Of a DNA stretch of 35,787 nucleotides, positions 16,358 through 23,840 are shown piece by piece. The position numbers and the translations under genes were made by a program. Each line of letters starts with the position of its first letter. Positions within the stretch are counted from its first letter, which is position 1. The notes under the pieces were generated by a model. It did no database searches. It saw only the letters and a list, made by a program, of their open reading frames with translations, and was not told the origin of the DNA. This stretch comes from a virus, in IMG/VR virus record IMGVR_UViG_3300027649_000001, positions 1 through 35,787 of that record. One strand, 5' to 3'.

Positions 16358-17071
16358 GTGTTCGATCCATTAACGATTGGACTGGCCTTTAAGGCCATGC
16401 AAGCCGCCTACGATGGCATATCGTATTGTTGCGAGGCTTTGTCAGAGGGTAAGGTAGCGATACAAAAGGTAAAGAAGGCAACAGATGACATTAAAACAAT
16501 CACCAACGATGCCAAAACAATCTGGAGTTTCTTCTCAGGGTTCTTCGGAGGTAAGGCCAAGCCACTACCCACCGCTGAAGCCAAGCCTGTGGTCAAAAAG
16601 AAGGAACAGTACACCACCCACGTACCTAACGAATCAGAAATTGTCCAACAGTTTATTGGACATCTAGGTGCATTTTTCAGACATCATAAGGAGTTAACCG
16701 AGTATGTGGAAATCAAATATGAAGAAGTATTTGCAAGTGCTGATCCAGACCCTGAAACAATTCTGGAACTCTCGGTTTACAAAAACGAGCTAGATCAGTC
16801 GTATGTCAAGCTGAGTGGAATGATGAGAGGAGCAAGTGTTCCTTACCAACTAGGGCCACTCTGGGAAAACTATAATCAAATATATAGCAAGGTACAAGCA
16901 GAACAACAAAAAAGAAAAGAGCAAATTAGGATCAGGAGACAGCAAGAGAATTACAAACGGGAAAGGTTTAGACAAGAAAAAGTTGAACTCAGCATGGGAT
17001 TATTCTTAGTGCTAATCATAGTTTCTTGGCTATATGCAGTATGGATAAATTCATTTACCGAGGGATTTTGA
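16358..17071 (+). CDS. Unknown protein with C-terminal membrane helix (237 aa, GTG start)
   Basis: The start is GTG at 16358, behind AGGAGA; an ATG two bases upstream is in another frame. Residues 1-60 are helical and mildly hydrophobic (FDPLTIGLAFKAMQAAYDGI, then a lysine-rich segment, then TIWSFFSGFFGGKAKP). A charged helical region follows, with a long basic coiled coil at about 180-210. One membrane span lies at about 213-231 (MGLFLVLIIVSWLYAVWI). Proteins of this kind lie between ejection and lysis genes in related phages. A role at the inner membrane is likely. Confidence 0.7.
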   Translation: MFDPLTIGLAFKAMQAAYDGISYCCEALSEGKVAIQKVKKATDDIKTITNDAKTIWSFFSGFFGGKAKPLPTAEAKPVVKKKEQYTTHVPNESEIVQQFIGHLGAFFRHHKELTEYVEIKYEEVFASADPDPETILELSVYKNELDQSYVKLSGMMRGASVPYQLGPLWENYNQIYSKVQAEQQKRKEQIRIRRQQENYKRERFRQEKVELSMGLFLVLIIVSWLYAVWINSFTEGF

Positions 17072-17217
17072 TACTGGTTTGCGTGATGTTGTCGATTGTC
17101 TTAATCATTACACCTGTTTTGATTATGATGTGGATCAAGATTCAGAAGGCAGAAATTCGGATTGAGCGCAAGGAAAAGCAAGTGAATCAACAACTTAGAC
17201 AACTAAGGGAAAAATGA
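17041..17217 (+). CDS. Small membrane protein of the lysis region (58 aa)
   Basis: The ATG at 17041 begins inside the previous gene and the stop overlaps the next ATG. One strong hydrophobic span at residues 8-34 (RGILILVCVMLSIVLIITPV and onward) is followed by a charged helix rich in Lys, Arg, Glu and Gln. Holin-like or i-spanin-like topology: short N-tail, one span, cytoplasmic coiled coil. No Shine-Dalgarno is obvious, so expression is probably by coupling. Function is unproven. Confidence 0.72.
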   Translation: MDKFIYRGILILVCVMLSIVLIITPVLIMMWIKIQKAEIRIERKEKQVNQQLRQLREK

Positions 17218-17435
17218 AGTATTTAATACTGTTATTGTTTTTGGTGGCCTGCGATGACCGCTATCGGTATTATTGCCAAGACCCAAAGCACTTTTCTGCT
17301 AAACGCTGTCAGCGTCCAGACTGCCTCTTTACGCAAGATTGTCCCGACTACCTCGTAGCACCTGTACTGGAGAAACAAATTGTCCAACCCCCCCAAGTTC
17401 CATCCCAATCGGCTTCTGACGCAAGAGGAAATTGA
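17214..17435 (+). CDS. Small cysteine-rich lipoprotein (73 aa)
   Basis: A lipoprotein signal is plain: MKYLILLLFLVAC, with lipobox LVAC and modified Cys at residue 13. The mature part starts CDDRYRYYCQDP and has four more cysteines in a compact region, with CQRPDCLFTQDCP. I recall similar CDDRYRYxCQDP lipoproteins in marine and freshwater T7-like phages. Being exported and lipid-anchored early in the lysis cassette, it could help lysis or block superinfection. Both ideas are inference. Confidence 0.82.
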   Translation: MKYLILLLFLVACDDRYRYYCQDPKHFSAKRCQRPDCLFTQDCPDYLVAPVLEKQIVQPPQVPSQSASDARGN

Positions 17436-17889
17436 AATACGAGTGTGGGCTTTTGTAGTCCTAGTCGTTACTTTCATTCTTGCTGGCATAGTGTTCTTTA
17501 TGCTCTATAGCCTCGCTTTTGTTGTACAACCACTTAAATCAATGGCTCCGCTTGATCAAGCCATGTCGAAAATGCTCAACGATGTGGTCTTGCTCATTGT
17601 GGGTGGCATAGGTGGGGTAATGTCTAGAAAAGGAACGCAGGCCATTGCCGAGAAGATGGCAACTCCTACAACGCCACCTACAACGCCTCCTACTGCCACA
17701 CCACCAGCCCCACAACCAACTGCCACATCTACTTGGACATCGCCTTCAGGTGCATTGCCTGCATGGGTGAATCCTCCTTTGGATGAGGAATGGAGAGCGC
17801 CACCACCACCTACTACGCCTCCTGACTATATTGACCCTGAGAAGGAGAAAATAGCCAATGAGAGGGCATTAGCGAGGGCTGATCAATGA
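17380..17889 (+). CDS. Holin-like membrane protein with proline-rich tail (169 aa, TTG start)
   Basis: The start is TTG at 17380, chosen because GGAG lies 7 bases before it; it overlaps the lipoprotein gene by 56 bases. The first in-frame ATG, at 17501, would remove the first span. Two hydrophobic helices are seen: about residues 24-50 (WAFVVLVVTFILAGIVFFML) and about 68-83 (LLIVGGIGGVMS). The C-terminal half is unusual: PTTPPTTPPTATPPAPQPT and PPPPTTPPDYI. Two spans beside spanins and endolysin suggest the holin, but the long proline/threonine tail is not typical. Confidence 0.7.
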   Translation: MSNPPKFHPNRLLTQEEIEIRVWAFVVLVVTFILAGIVFFMLYSLAFVVQPLKSMAPLDQAMSKMLNDVVLLIVGGIGGVMSRKGTQAIAEKMATPTTPPTTPPTATPPAPQPTATSTWTSPSGALPAWVNPPLDEEWRAPPPPTTPPDYIDPEKEKIANERALARADQ

Positions 17890-18350
17890 TTCCTAATCCT
17901 TGGATGATATTGGGTGCTATTTTGGTGGCTGTAAGCGTGTATTTTTATGGGCATCACAAAGGGTGGGATGAGCGTGATGCTGAGATGCAAGCAGAGATTG
18001 CTGTCAAGAACGAAGAATCCCGTGTAAAAGAGCAAGAACTTGCCAAACAATTAAATGAACAATCATCGAAACTTTTGGAGGCTAACAATGCCATTACTGA
18101 AAAACAGTCTAGTCTTGATCGTGCTATCCGTGCTGGTCGGGTGCGCCTCCCGTCCACAAGTTGCGTACAAACCAATGGAAATACCCCCGTTGCCAGCGGA
18201 AATAGCAACCAAGCGGCAAGCGAATCTGACACAGAGACTCTCAGACTTATTGCTCAAATCGCCGCAGACGGAGACAAAGCCATCAACCAACTCAACGCCT
18301 GCATCGATGCCTACCAAGCAGTAATGGAGAAATCAAATGGTAAACGCTGA
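17886..18350 (+). CDS. Rz: Rz-like inner-membrane spanin (154 aa)
   Basis: An N-terminal membrane anchor (residues 3-22, PNPWMILGAILVAVSVYFYG) is followed by a periplasmic coiled coil rich in Glu, Lys and Gln at about 32-80. This is the i-spanin layout. Another lipoprotein gene is encoded inside it in a second frame (18088-18324), which is the classic Rz/Rz1 arrangement. The start overlaps the upstream stop and the end overlaps the endolysin start. The pair would fuse inner and outer membranes after the endolysin cuts the wall, so the host is Gram-negative. Confidence 0.9.
   Translation: MIPNPWMILGAILVAVSVYFYGHHKGWDERDAEMQAEIAVKNEESRVKEQELAKQLNEQSSKLLEANNAITEKQSSLDRAIRAGRVRLPSTSCVQTNGNTPVASGNSNQAASESDTETLRLIAQIAADGDKAINQLNACIDAYQAVMEKSNGKR
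18088..18324 (+). CDS. Rz1: Rz1-like outer-membrane spanin lipoprotein, nested in Rz (78 aa)
   Basis: Encoded in another frame entirely within the Rz gene. GGAGG at 18077-18081 lies 6 bases before the ATG at 18088, so I prefer it to an in-frame ATG at 18055. The signal is MPLLKNSLVLIVLSVLVGC, with lipobox LVGC. The mature part begins CASRP and has short proline-rich pieces (MEIPPLPAEI, STPASMPTKQ), typical of Rz1. It would sit on the outer membrane and meet the Rz coiled coil across the periplasm. Confidence 0.9.
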   Translation: MPLLKNSLVLIVLSVLVGCASRPQVAYKPMEIPPLPAEIATKRQANLTQRLSDLLLKSPQTETKPSTNSTPASMPTKQ

Positions 18351-18933
18351 ACAACTGCAAAGACTCCACATTGGTGCTGATTGGGTGGATGCCTTGAATG
18401 AGACATTTGCTCGTTTCAACCTGACCTCAAACAACCAGAAGGCTATGTTTATTGGTCAATGTAGCCATGAATGTGGTAACTTCCGCACACTAGAAGAGAA
18501 TTTAAACTATCGTGCAGAGACTTTGATGAAGTTATGGCCTAAACGCTTCCCTAGTCTAGAGTTTGCAAAGCAGTACGAGAAGAATCCTAAAAAGATTGCA
18601 AATAGCGTGTACGCCAGCCGTATGGGAAACCGAGATGAAGCATCAGGTGACGGGTATCGGTTCAGGGGAAGAGGTGCGCTTCAATGCACAGGGCATAGCA
18701 CGTATTTCCACGCAGGGAAAGCATTGGGCGTTGATTTTGTTATGCAACCTGATCTTGTTGCAACCCCTAAATACGCCGCCCTCACAGCGGGTTGGTTTTG
18801 GGATACCCACAAACTCAATCCACCATCGGATGCCCTTGATTACCAAAAGGTAACCCGTATCATCAATGGTGGCACTATCGGGCTAGATGACCGCATAAAG
18901 CACGTTCAACAGGCTCTAGCGGTCTTAGGTTAG
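18337..18933 (+). CDS. GH19-type endolysin (198 aa)
   Basis: A glycoside hydrolase family 19 (chitinase/lysozyme-like) fold is indicated by FIGQCSHECGNFRTLEENLN (residues 38-57), which carries the likely catalytic Glu45 and nearby E53/E54. RFRGRGALQCTGHSTY follows at about 109-124, then AGWFWDTHKLNPP and VTRIINGGTIGLDDR. There is no signal peptide or N-terminal membrane anchor, so it should depend on a holin. The length suits a single-domain phage endolysin. It begins inside the Rz gene and ends the late block. The stop overlaps a leftward gene. Confidence 0.92.
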   Translation: MVNAEQLQRLHIGADWVDALNETFARFNLTSNNQKAMFIGQCSHECGNFRTLEENLNYRAETLMKLWPKRFPSLEFAKQYEKNPKKIANSVYASRMGNRDEASGDGYRFRGRGALQCTGHSTYFHAGKALGVDFVMQPDLVATPKYAALTAGWFWDTHKLNPPSDALDYQKVTRIINGGTIGLDDRIKHVQQALAVLG

Positions 18934-19040
18934 TCTTTATCTTTTTCCCACCCAAGGTAAAAGACTGCCACAAGAACTGAAACACCTATACATACTCCTA
19001 ATAGGAGTACAACAATTAAGGTAAGGATGTTTTCAATCAT
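18930..19040 (-). CDS. Micro-membrane protein (36 aa), last gene of the leftward operon
   Basis: AGGAG lies 9 bases before the ATG. The peptide is almost wholly one membrane span: MIENILTLIVVLLLGVCIGV, then VSVLVAVFYLGWEKDKD, with an acidic/lysine tail. Its ATG overlaps the stop of the next small gene upstream. Its stop overlaps the endolysin stop on the other strand (18930-18933). A good ribosome site and clean topology argue for a real gene. Function is unknown. Confidence 0.72.
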   Translation of the reverse strand: MIENILTLIVVLLLGVCIGVSVLVAVFYLGWEKDKD

Positions 19041-19147
19041 TTGATCTTGCTCCTAATTAAGTCTTCCAAACACTTCATCAAAGTAAATACCGCACTCAGA
19101 AAGGCGGGAGCCAACATACCAAGAATAAAAAGCGTGACATCATACAT
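19037..19147 (-). CDS. Micro-membrane protein (36 aa)
   Basis: GGAG lies 7 bases before the ATG at 19147. The peptide is MYDVTLFILGMLAPAFLSAV, then FTLMKCLEDLIRSKIK: a single hydrophobic span with a basic C-terminal tail. Start and stop overlap neighbouring frames by 4-8 bases, as in the rest of this operon. It pairs with the following 36-residue membrane protein. Such pairs can act as a small holin/antiholin or envelope modulator, but nothing proves that here. Confidence 0.7.
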   Translation of the reverse strand: MYDVTLFILGMLAPAFLSAVFTLMKCLEDLIRSKIK

Positions 19148-19277
19148 ATCGTGTCTCCAAATACATTTCGTGGAATGCCCACACAACCAGCCAATCCCAC
19201 ATTAGATTTGGGCAGTTCCCGTCATGGTAATACTTTGCCATAGAAAGGCAAAATTCTTTAGTTGGTGGTTTTTTCAT
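19140..19277 (-). CDS. Small protein of unknown function (45 aa)
   Basis: The peptide reads MKKPPTKEFCLSMAKYYHDG, then NCPNLMWDWLVVWAFHEMYL. It is rich in Trp and Tyr, with two Cys, and forms a plausible amphipathic helix rather than a membrane span. The stop overlaps the next start and the start overlaps the preceding gene by 20 bases. GGAA is a weak ribosome site. I see no known relative. Confidence 0.55.
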   Translation of the reverse strand: MKKPPTKEFCLSMAKYYHDGNCPNLMWDWLVVWAFHEMYLETRYV

Positions 19278-19485
19278 ACTTTGTTTCCAATTCTGTAACC
19301 CTGTCAGACAGTACACGAACCAACTCGCTCAAGACTGCAACTTCAGCAACTAGCTTGGCCTCCTTAGTAGGATTGCGAATTGCCTCTTTCCTAACTGAAC
19401 TTTGCTCCATTGCGCTAAAGAATTCCTTTTCCTCTGGAGTCTCTATTTGTATTGGCACAACTAATCCAATTGGTTTTCTAGTCAT
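19258..19485 (-). CDS. Coiled-coil protein of unknown function (75 aa)
   Basis: The first 20 residues are mixed (MTRKPIGLVVPIQIETPEEK). Residues 42-72 form a clear coiled coil (EAKLVAEVAVLSELVRVLSD, then RVTELETKYEK). The ATG overlaps the stop of the next upstream gene by 4 bases. The layout suggests an oligomerising accessory protein, without a recognisable domain. Confidence 0.62.
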   Translation of the reverse strand: MTRKPIGLVVPIQIETPEEKEFFSAMEQSSVRKEAIRNPTKEAKLVAEVAVLSELVRVLSDRVTELETKYEKTTN

Positions 19486-19685
19486 GTTCGCTCCCTTATT
19501 CTTTCAGCAATAACTTGTGAGGGGTGAGGCCAACCAATCGCCCATTCGTCAGCAATCTTTGCACACGCCTCACGTTCAGCTTTAATTCCACTATCTAAAC
19601 CCTCAAGATAGGCTTTCTTTGACTCAACCCTGACCGCCTCCTCAATCATGCGCTTGACTAACTCATGTTCAAATGTTGCTTTCAT
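19482..19685 (-). CDS. Small conserved phage protein (67 aa)
   Basis: Charged and helical. The stretch IKAEREACAKIADEWAIG, followed by HPSQVIAERIRERT, is a pattern I meet often in small phage proteins: the REACAKIAD motif ahead of a C-terminal AxxIRxR. No function is known to me. It keeps the 4-base overlap with its downstream neighbour. Confidence 0.7.
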   Translation of the reverse strand: MKATFEHELVKRMIEEAVRVESKKAYLEGLDSGIKAEREACAKIADEWAIGWPHPSQVIAERIRERT

Positions 19686-19688
19686 GTT

Positions 19689-19898
19689 TCAAACCCAAAT
19701 GTATTTGGTAAACATATAAAAGAAGAACCACACTATGGCGATTAGCGCACAAAGGATGGCGAAGTCGCTGATCTGCGGCTCACGATAAGGGCCTGTGAAG
19801 ATGTCTTCATTCACATAGTCTTTAGGCCATGCCTCTTGCATGGTGCGCGAAAACATTCGCACAGTTGGGTGGTTGTCATCAACTTCTTTTTGCATCAT
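19689..19898 (-). CDS. Small membrane protein (69 aa)
   Basis: A charged N-terminal half (MMQKEVDDNHPTVRMFSRTM) is followed by one C-terminal span at about residues 45-64 (FAILCALIAIVWFFFYMFTK). The tail-anchored layout suggests an inner-membrane protein. Start overlaps the upstream stop by 4 bases. Function unknown. Confidence 0.68.
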   Translation of the reverse strand: MMQKEVDDNHPTVRMFSRTMQEAWPKDYVNEDIFTGPYREPQISDFAILCALIAIVWFFFYMFTKYIWV

Positions 19899-20044
19899 TT
19901 GATTAAAGTCCTGTAAGCGTTGATTGCGTCTTTCAAATCGTTTTGCAATTGCTCAATGTAGTCTTGTTGTTCTTGCAATTTAATGTAAGACTCTTGAGCA
20001 AACTTGGCTAGATTCTCGTGGCTCCATGACTCAAATGTTGGCAT
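19895..20044 (-). CDS. Small coiled-coil protein (49 aa)
   Basis: I place the start at the ATG at 20044, which has GGAGATAACA before it, rather than further upstream, where the frame overlaps another gene with no ribosome site. The sequence is MPTFESWSHENLAKFAQESY, then IKLQEQQDYIEQLQNDLKDA: a soluble, acidic coiled coil. No known family. Confidence 0.65.
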   Translation of the reverse strand: MPTFESWSHENLAKFAQESYIKLQEQQDYIEQLQNDLKDAINAYRTLIK

Positions 20045-20046
20045 TG

Positions 20047-20274
20047 TTATCTCCAAAATCTTGTAAGGTTGTCGGTTGAAAATGTTTTTTGGTATTCGGT
20101 TTCTTTGGGAGTAGTTAGCCTGTTTTTCTGAGGCACAACTCCTGTGAATACTTCTTCTTTGGTTTTGAAGATACAAAAGCAAAGTTTGCAATATCTACGG
20201 CGGTAAGTGAATTCTTCATTCTGGATGGTTTCGGTGATCGCAATCTTGTCACCCTCGCACTTAGGGCATTTCAA
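20047..20274 (-). CDS. Zinc-ribbon protein (75 aa, probable TTG start)
   Basis: The likely start is TTG at 20274, overlapping the upstream stop in the same way other genes here use ATGA. GAGG is 8-10 bases before. A longer form from TTG at 20298 is possible. The sequence begins MKCPKCEGDKIAITETIQNE and contains YRRRYCKLCFCIFKTKE, so two CxxC pairs make a zinc ribbon. It lies directly downstream of the helicase and its small neighbour and might bind nucleic acid. Confidence 0.68.
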   Translation of the reverse strand: MKCPKCEGDKIAITETIQNEEFTYRRRYCKLCFCIFKTKEEVFTGVVPQKNRLTTPKETEYQKTFSTDNLTRFWR

Positions 20275-20471
20275 AATGGCACCTCGTCCCAAACCCAAAA
20301 CTCACAGTCAACAATGCCCGTGATCCAGTCATCTGGCGGGGGCGCATCGAACTCTTGACACTTGCTGAAACTGAGTTTGGTACAACTCTGGCAGTTGACA
20401 GGAATAATATTAATTTGCGCCAATTGCTTTTTCAAATGCAATTTGATGGCGTTCAATTCAACTAAATTCAT
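20271..20471 (-). CDS. Small cysteine-containing protein (66 aa)
   Basis: It begins inside the end of the helicase gene (14-base overlap). After a helical start (MNLVELNAIKLHLKKQLAQI) comes CQSCTKLSFSKCQEFDAPPP and a C-terminal DCEFWVWDEVPF. Four cysteines could hold a metal. I do not recognise the family. Confidence 0.62.
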   Translation of the reverse strand: MNLVELNAIKLHLKKQLAQINIIPVNCQSCTKLSFSKCQEFDAPPPDDWITGIVDCEFWVWDEVPF

Positions 20472-22080
20472 AATCTCTCACTTCCGTGTATTTTCCGTTT
20501 TGGCGGGTTGCAATGCGGTCTGGTTTTTTAATGCAGTTTGGATCGAAAAGCAAAGCATTGATTGCATACTCAACACTTGTTGGATAACTAAGCGAAGTAT
20601 TTGGCGAACTACGAGCAATCCACCAAGCAACAGCCTTCTGTCCTGCATAACCCGTGTGGTCAAAGCAGACCCATTCTGAGGCGGTCTTCAAGATTCCAGA
20701 ATAGTAGTCAACCCTGAGAGAATCGGGCTTGCCCTCCTTCTTGTGGGTGTGGTACTCAACCTTGGTGATGTCATGCCAGATGATCGTTCGCTTGGATTGC
20801 TCTGACAACAATGCCGCATAAGACAGCGAGGCATCCAAGACCTTAACCTGTTCTTCCCTGATCGTGGCTCCACAAGCTGTGCAAGTCAATGCGGCGGCAA
20901 CATTCCTTTCGCCACAGTCTGGGCAGATACAGAATGGGGCTTCCTGATTGCTGGTTATGCGTTTGGTTCTACCAGTTACTGTGTCAACAGTACCCATCCT
21001 TGCAACTGTGTCGGTGAAGTCCAAGACCAAGCAATCTGTCTTGCCTTCCGCAATGCGTGTTCCTCTGCCCATGCCTTGCACATACAGAACTGGTGACTGC
21101 GTTGGTCTGCACCAAATAATGCAATCCACATCTGGCACATCAAAACCAGTAGACAAAGCCAAGACAGTCACCAAGCAATGGATTTCCCCATTACGGAAAT
21201 CCCTAATAAGGTTTTCCCTAATGAGTTTGGGTGTTTCGCCACAGACAACGGCGGTTTCTATGCCAAGGGAATTGAGGCGATTACAGAGGCTGTCAGCGTT
21301 CACCACACTTGGTGTAAAGGCTATCCACTTCTTGCGGTCTGAGGCGATTCTGGTGGCTTCTAGGGCTACTTTGCCCAAGTATTTCTCAACCTCAACAGAC
21401 AACTCGCCAATCTTGTAGTCTCCGTTGGCAATGCCAACTTTGCTGGCATCGATCTGGGTTACAACTCCAAACTTTGGTGGGACTAATGGCGCAATGAATC
21501 CACCATCTAACAACTCACGCATGGTGACTCGACTAGCAAAGCCTGTAAACAGCGGATCGTCCCCGTCTGTAAGCCAAACCCCGTTACCTCGAAAGGGCGT
21601 GGCGGTCATGCCAACTGTGCGGTACTCGCAGAGTTCGGACAGCTTAGACAAGAAGGTTCGGTACATCCCCTTTGGCTTTGTGTCCACCAGATGCGCCTCA
21701 TCAATGATCACCATCTTGATGTCACCAAGCAAATGTGCAGACTTAACAATTGATCCTATGGTGGCAACAATCACATCTGCATCGTGCTGTTTTTTGCCAA
21801 GGCTTGCACTCACAAAGCCAACCTTGATTGTTGGTGGCAAGAGTGCTTGCAACTTCTCAGCGTTCTGTTCTGCCAATTCTTTTGAAGGAACTAGCACCAC
21901 AGTTCGAGGGTGAAAGAGAGGCCATTGCTCCCACATCTGGCGCACAACTTCAGCGCAGATCACAGACTTACCCGCCGCAGTTGGTAGGACTAGCAACGGG
22001 ATGTCAGTTACCTCTTGATGCTTTGTCCACCAATCAAACAGGCTGGTGACTGTGCGAGTCTGATACTCACGCAGGATCAT
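20458..22080 (-). CDS. Superfamily 2 DNA helicase (DEAH type, 540 aa)
   Basis: I start at ATG 22080 (MILREYQTRTV), since the upstream extension lacks a ribosome site. Motif order is complete: Q-like REYQ (4-7), Walker A PTAAGKS (33-39), DEAH at 127-130, motif III GMTATP at about 157, and motif VI QGMGRGTR at about 345. A zinc ribbon (CPDCGERN, then CTACG) follows at about 399-417, so this is a phage UvsW/RecG/type-I-like translocase. It lies with the recombination genes and probably remodels forks or branched DNA. The last about 110 residues I do not recognise. Confidence 0.93.
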   Translation of the reverse strand: MILREYQTRTVTSLFDWWTKHQEVTDIPLLVLPTAAGKSVICAEVVRQMWEQWPLFHPRTVVLVPSKELAEQNAEKLQALLPPTIKVGFVSASLGKKQHDADVIVATIGSIVKSAHLLGDIKMVIIDEAHLVDTKPKGMYRTFLSKLSELCEYRTVGMTATPFRGNGVWLTDGDDPLFTGFASRVTMRELLDGGFIAPLVPPKFGVVTQIDASKVGIANGDYKIGELSVEVEKYLGKVALEATRIASDRKKWIAFTPSVVNADSLCNRLNSLGIETAVVCGETPKLIRENLIRDFRNGEIHCLVTVLALSTGFDVPDVDCIIWCRPTQSPVLYVQGMGRGTRIAEGKTDCLVLDFTDTVARMGTVDTVTGRTKRITSNQEAPFCICPDCGERNVAAALTCTACGATIREEQVKVLDASLSYAALLSEQSKRTIIWHDITKVEYHTHKKEGKPDSLRVDYYSGILKTASEWVCFDHTGYAGQKAVAWWIARSSPNTSLSYPTSVEYAINALLFDPNCIKKPDRIATRQNGKYTEVRDYEFS

Positions 22081-22231
22081 TTTTTCTCGCCTCAAGCATT
22101 GCGTCTGCCATTAAATATGCCGCCTTTGCAATTTCTTCTTTACGAGAAGAAAAATGCTCTGAAAACATACCCTGCATTGCGGCTGTGGCGAAATAGTCTC
22201 TCAAGTTTATGTCTTGGATTGGTACTGTCAT
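22067..22231 (-). CDS. Small conserved phage protein (54 aa)
   Basis: I use the ATG at 22231, which overlaps the nuclease gene's stop; an upstream start would lie inside that gene. The sequence is DINLRDYFATAAMQGMFSEH, then AKAAYLMADAMLEARKND. This resembles a common phage family with LRDYFA and YxxADAMLxAR ends, whose function is unknown. It bridges the nuclease and the helicase genes. Confidence 0.72.
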   Translation of the reverse strand: MTVPIQDINLRDYFATAAMQGMFSEHFSSRKEEIAKAAYLMADAMLEARKNDPA

Positions 22232-23313
22232 ACAAACTTGCCTCCATGTTGCTTGCGTATTTCTAAGCATTGCTCGTCCACCAGAATAGTCTTGTCTGCA
22301 CAGGCGTGTATTTCCTGACTGCTTAAGTGGTCTGGGTTCTTGTTGGGATCGCCATTGGTGAAGCGTTTGCCATCTGCCATTTGGTAGACAACTCCATCTC
22401 CATCTGTGTCAATAGGGTGGGCAGTTTTAGCCAACAAAATTGGAATGATCCGATGGTCTGCACAACCTTGTCGCTGTTCATCAACCGACAAATCTTTTTT
22501 GTGCGTTTGGCAACTCCATCTCGCTTGTCCGTCCATCTCTGGGGTGGCGTGGGCGCATGATCTGCAAGATGGGGCTGGTACATCTTGGGCGTGGCAAATT
22601 GCGTGGTAGTCGCAGAATTTACATTCATACCAAGAGGGATCAGTAGAGACACCAACAGGAGGCTCCGTAGCTGTGATAACTGCAATGGCTTTGTCAATGA
22701 TGGCTTGAGCCTCTTGCACGTCAAACTCAATTCGTTCTGTGTAAATTTCATCGGTATCCTTGTTTACTACAAAGTACAAAGCCCTTTTGCAACCATCATC
22801 ACCAAACTCGTCACTTGTCCACTTCATGTATATTTGCATCTGCCCATAGTGTTCTGGTTTGGACTTCTTTACGCCATTTTTTTGCATATCCCGAAACATC
22901 TTGTCAGATGCGGTCTTGATCTCCAAGATGTGCGGTGACTTAGGAGCCTGCGGCAGACCAGTAACGATGCCATCACAGTTGCCTTGGAAGTGACCACCAG
23001 AAGACTCTTCAACAAAAGACCATTGCTTGCCTGTCGTTGGATTGTTTTGATAGACAGTACAACCAATGCTTGCCAAGTCTTGGTAGACCCGTGGCTCTTG
23101 CAGATGCCCAGACTGGAACACTCGATACAAGCGACCTGAAAATTGTGGAGCCTTTGACCAGCGGAAAGAATACCAATGTTGTCTTAGGCAAGGCTTGCCA
23201 ATGGCAGATGCCCCAAGGTATGGACGCTGTGGCTCAGAGCCAAACTTTGCTTTGTAGTAGGCAAAGATGGCATCTGCCACAGGGTCTACCACAGATTGCG
23301 GTAGAACTGCCAT
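22228..23313 (-). CDS. Cas4-like PD-(D/E)XK nuclease, probable recombination exonuclease (361 aa)
   Basis: The nuclease core is clear: GNCDG with Asp114, then ILEIKTA with E131-x-K133, then YGQMQIYM with Gln158. Cysteines C42, C231, C234 and C240 have the one-plus-three spacing of the Fe-S cluster in Cas4- and AddB-type nucleases. A second cysteine set (C250, C253, C268, C284) and a C-terminal extension follow. It sits beside DUF669 and Sak4-like genes, as phage recombination exonucleases do. It probably makes 3' single-strand tails. Whether it really carries Fe-S is inference. Confidence 0.88.
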   Translation of the reverse strand: MAVLPQSVVDPVADAIFAYYKAKFGSEPQRPYLGASAIGKPCLRQHWYSFRWSKAPQFSGRLYRVFQSGHLQEPRVYQDLASIGCTVYQNNPTTGKQWSFVEESSGGHFQGNCDGIVTGLPQAPKSPHILEIKTASDKMFRDMQKNGVKKSKPEHYGQMQIYMKWTSDEFGDDGCKRALYFVVNKDTDEIYTERIEFDVQEAQAIIDKAIAVITATEPPVGVSTDPSWYECKFCDYHAICHAQDVPAPSCRSCAHATPEMDGQARWSCQTHKKDLSVDEQRQGCADHRIIPILLAKTAHPIDTDGDGVVYQMADGKRFTNGDPNKNPDHLSSQEIHACADKTILVDEQCLEIRKQHGGKFV

Positions 23314-23315
23314 GT

Positions 23316-23798
23316 TTACTTCTTAGCCCAAGCTGGGGCTTTGGAAGCGGGTGCAGTAGCTGGTGCTGTATCAGCAACTTGTGCCGAATGGGTTGGTGTA
23401 ACACCAGAAGCAGACTCATAGCCTTTTATGTTGTTGCTCTCTTGGTACTTGCCATCTGCCTCACGAACTGTCACCTTGACTCGCACAGGCTTGTAATGCA
23501 ATGCAGAAGTGTCTTCCAACTTAATCACATTCACGGCATGGCAAAGGGCAGATAACTGTGCTTGGGCAATGCGTTGGGTGGTTTCGTTGTTGTGTTCGAT
23601 GTTCATGTTGTCCCACACACGCCGTCCCTTGTACTGACCATCAATGATCTCCAAAGTCAATTTCAAACCCTGACCATTGCCAGAGGAAAGAGGGCGAATG
23701 TCAGACTCCGTGATATGCGCCAGATAAGTGCCAGCGGGTAAGACTCCATTTGATACCTGTGGAGCGACAGCGGATGCGTCAAAAGAAAAGTTAGCCAT
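23316..23798 (-). CDS. DUF669-family protein, probable single-strand DNA-binding protein (160 aa)
   Basis: Strongly matches DUF669 as I know it: NGVLPAGTYLAHITESDIRP, then GQGLKLTLEIIDGQYKGRRV and WDNMNIEHNNETTQRIAQAQ. The C-terminal quarter is low-complexity and flexible (ATAPASKAPAWAKK), like the tail of an SSB. DUF669 genes sit with recombination ATPases in many phages and are thought to act as SSB or annealing partners. The gene order supports that here. Confidence 0.88.
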   Translation of the reverse strand: MANFSFDASAVAPQVSNGVLPAGTYLAHITESDIRPLSSGNGQGLKLTLEIIDGQYKGRRVWDNMNIEHNNETTQRIAQAQLSALCHAVNVIKLEDTSALHYKPVRVKVTVREADGKYQESNNIKGYESASGVTPTHSAQVADTAPATAPASKAPAWAKK

Positions 23799-23840
23799 TT
23801 TTTAGATTCCTAAAAGTTAATAAAGTTACGGACTGAAAGA

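Noticed and set aside
20948-21913. Plus-strand frames of about 160 codons opposite the helicase gene
   Set aside because: They mirror a helicase with all motifs intact and have no ribosome sites or coherent domains.
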